Below are positions 4,473-5,290 of a DNA stretch of 5,290 bases, one piece after another. A model generated the notes under the pieces. It was given only the letters and a program-made list of their open reading frames with translations. It was not told the DNA's origin and did not search any database. The position numbers were made by a program, and so were the translations under genes. This DNA is from Roseburia sp. CAG:303 (GTDB taxonomy: Bacteria > Bacillota > Clostridia > Lachnospirales > Lachnospiraceae). The number at the start of each line of letters is the position of its first letter. Position 1 is the stretch's first letter. The stretch is from NCBI GenBank assembly GCA_000437755.1, contig FR900166.1, positions 52,447 through 57,736 of the forward strand, in the 5' to 3' direction.

Positions 4473-5290
4473 TTATGCATTTCTTACAATTTTTATTTCA
4501 AAATCATGCTCCATCAGTGACATTTCTTCTATACTATGTGTAGAAAATAATAAAAGCCGGTCTTTCCTGTTTTTTTTAATATAATCTGCTGCTTTCCTTT
4601 TGTTTTTTTCGTCCAGTCCGGTCAGAGGCTCATCCATCAGAATAAGATCCGCTTTCGCACACATCGCAGCCACAATCAGAACTCTTCTTTTCATTCCGCC
4701 GCTTAACCGGCTTACCGGAAGTTTCAGGCAATCGGCAGGCAACAGTTTTTTCAGTTCCGTTTCCGCCTGTAATGCACTCCTTCCCGTAAGAAACATCACG
4801 TTTGCAATGGCATCCGCACTCTCACACAGCCTGTTTTCCTGAAAAAGGCAGGAAATCACAGGTTTTGTCCGGTTATCTGTCCGGATCTCCCCGCAATCCG
4901 GCAGTTCTGCTCCTGTAATCATACGGAATAATGTTGTTTTTCCAATTCCGGACTCCCCGGTCAGTGCGATAACTCTGTGATTTTCAAAAGAAAAACTATA
5001 ATTTTCAAATACGGTTTTTTTTCCGAATTTTTTGCACAGGTTTCTTCCTTCTATCCTTTGAAAGATGGCGGTTTTATGACGTCTGCCAACCGGTGGGACA
5101 AGCGATCGTTTCTGCAGTCGGAGCAGTCGGCAGACAGCCGCCAGAACCGCCTCAAATATACTACCCAGTATAATAATTACCAGAGTCCATGCAAAGACAG
5201 CGGCAGTATCGATTGTGATTTTAGAAAGATACAGCTGCTCCCCAAGCGAATTTAACGGAGTTCCGATTAACTCCGCTGCCACCCCGGATT
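4473..5290 (-). CDS. Fused ABC importer permease (C-terminal part) and ATPase, NitT/TauT/SsuC type, 5'-partial
   Basis: The reading frame enters from the right edge without a start; residues are numbered from the GTG codon at 5282, read as internal valine. Residues 1-60 look like the end of a NitT/TauT/SsuC/ThiX permease: AAELIGTPLNSLGEQ, then a membrane helix (about 24-50). After a short linker (60-76) the same frame continues into an ATPase domain (about 77-269) with Walker A GESGIGKTT (109-117), Q-loop FQEN (147-150), signature LSGGMKRRV (193-201), Walker B LILMDEPLTGLD (213-224) and H-loop STHS (247-250). All nucleotide-binding motifs are intact, so it should hydrolyse ATP to drive uptake. 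The ATPase part is only about 190 residues, shorter than stand-alone SsuB/TauB proteins (about 240-260), and lacks their C-terminal extension. Relatives carry sulfonates, nitrate, taurine or thiamine precursors; the substrate is not readable here. No terminator is obvious after its TAA, so some read-through into tpiA is possible. Confidence 0.85.
   Translation of the reverse strand, partial: SGVAAELIGTPLNSLGEQLYLSKITIDTAAVFAWTLVIIILGSIFEAVLAAVCRLLRLQKRSLVPPVGRRHKTAIFQRIEGRNLCKKFGKKTVFENYSFSFENHRVIALTGESGIGKTTLFRMITGAELPDCGEIRTDNRTKPVISCLFQENRLCESADAIANVMFLTGRSALQAETELKKLLPADCLKLPVSRLSGGMKRRVLIVAAMCAKADLILMDEPLTGLDEKNKRKAADYIKKNRKDRLLLFSTHSIEEMSLMEHDFEIKIVRNA

Noticed and set aside
5280..5282. 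GTG as the real start of the ABC protein
   Set aside because: The frame is open to the window edge, no ribosome binding site is visible in the remaining bases, and the sequence there already reads as the interior of a permease.

Overview
The window looks like ordinary chromosome from a low-to-mid GC Gram-positive anaerobe of the class Clostridia, most likely Lachnospiraceae. This is judged from protein sequence style, strong AGGAGG-type ribosome binding sites, extended -10 promoters and gene order. No mobile element, CRISPR array, tRNA or rRNA is visible. No search was run, so the taxonomy is an inference.

Left part (1-890). Two minus-strand genes form a tight operon: a yloU-like Asp23/Gls24 protein, followed by the 5' part of a fakA/yloV-like fatty acid kinase gene that leaves the window at base 1. 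Divergent from them is rpmB (ribosomal protein L28, zinc-ribbon form, plus strand). The two directions share a 27-bp AT-rich core flanked by two back-to-back sigma-A-type promoters. This rpmB / yloU-fakA arrangement also occurs in Bacillus subtilis.

Middle (1090-4472). A plus-strand terminator after rpmB faces a minus-strand terminator that closes the next transcription unit. That unit reads leftward: a promoter near 4440-4466, then tpiA (triosephosphate isomerase), then, 20 bp later, a large transmembrane chemoreceptor (methyl-accepting chemotaxis protein). The receptor has an extracellular double-Cache-like sensor and an unusual, very lysine-rich cytoplasmic N-terminal tail of about 98 residues. 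A glycolytic enzyme followed directly by a chemoreceptor is the most distinctive gene pairing here.

Right part (4473-5290). This holds the C-terminal part of a minus-strand ABC importer gene. One reading frame carries the end of a NitT/TauT/SsuC-type permease and then a complete but short ATPase domain, so it looks like a permease-ATPase fusion. Its 5' end is outside the window.

Nothing here amounts to a demonstrated new system. The points most worth checking are the lysine-rich receptor tail, the tpiA-receptor pairing, the permease-ATPase fusion, and small inverted repeats in the rpmB leader and around the tpiA promoter.
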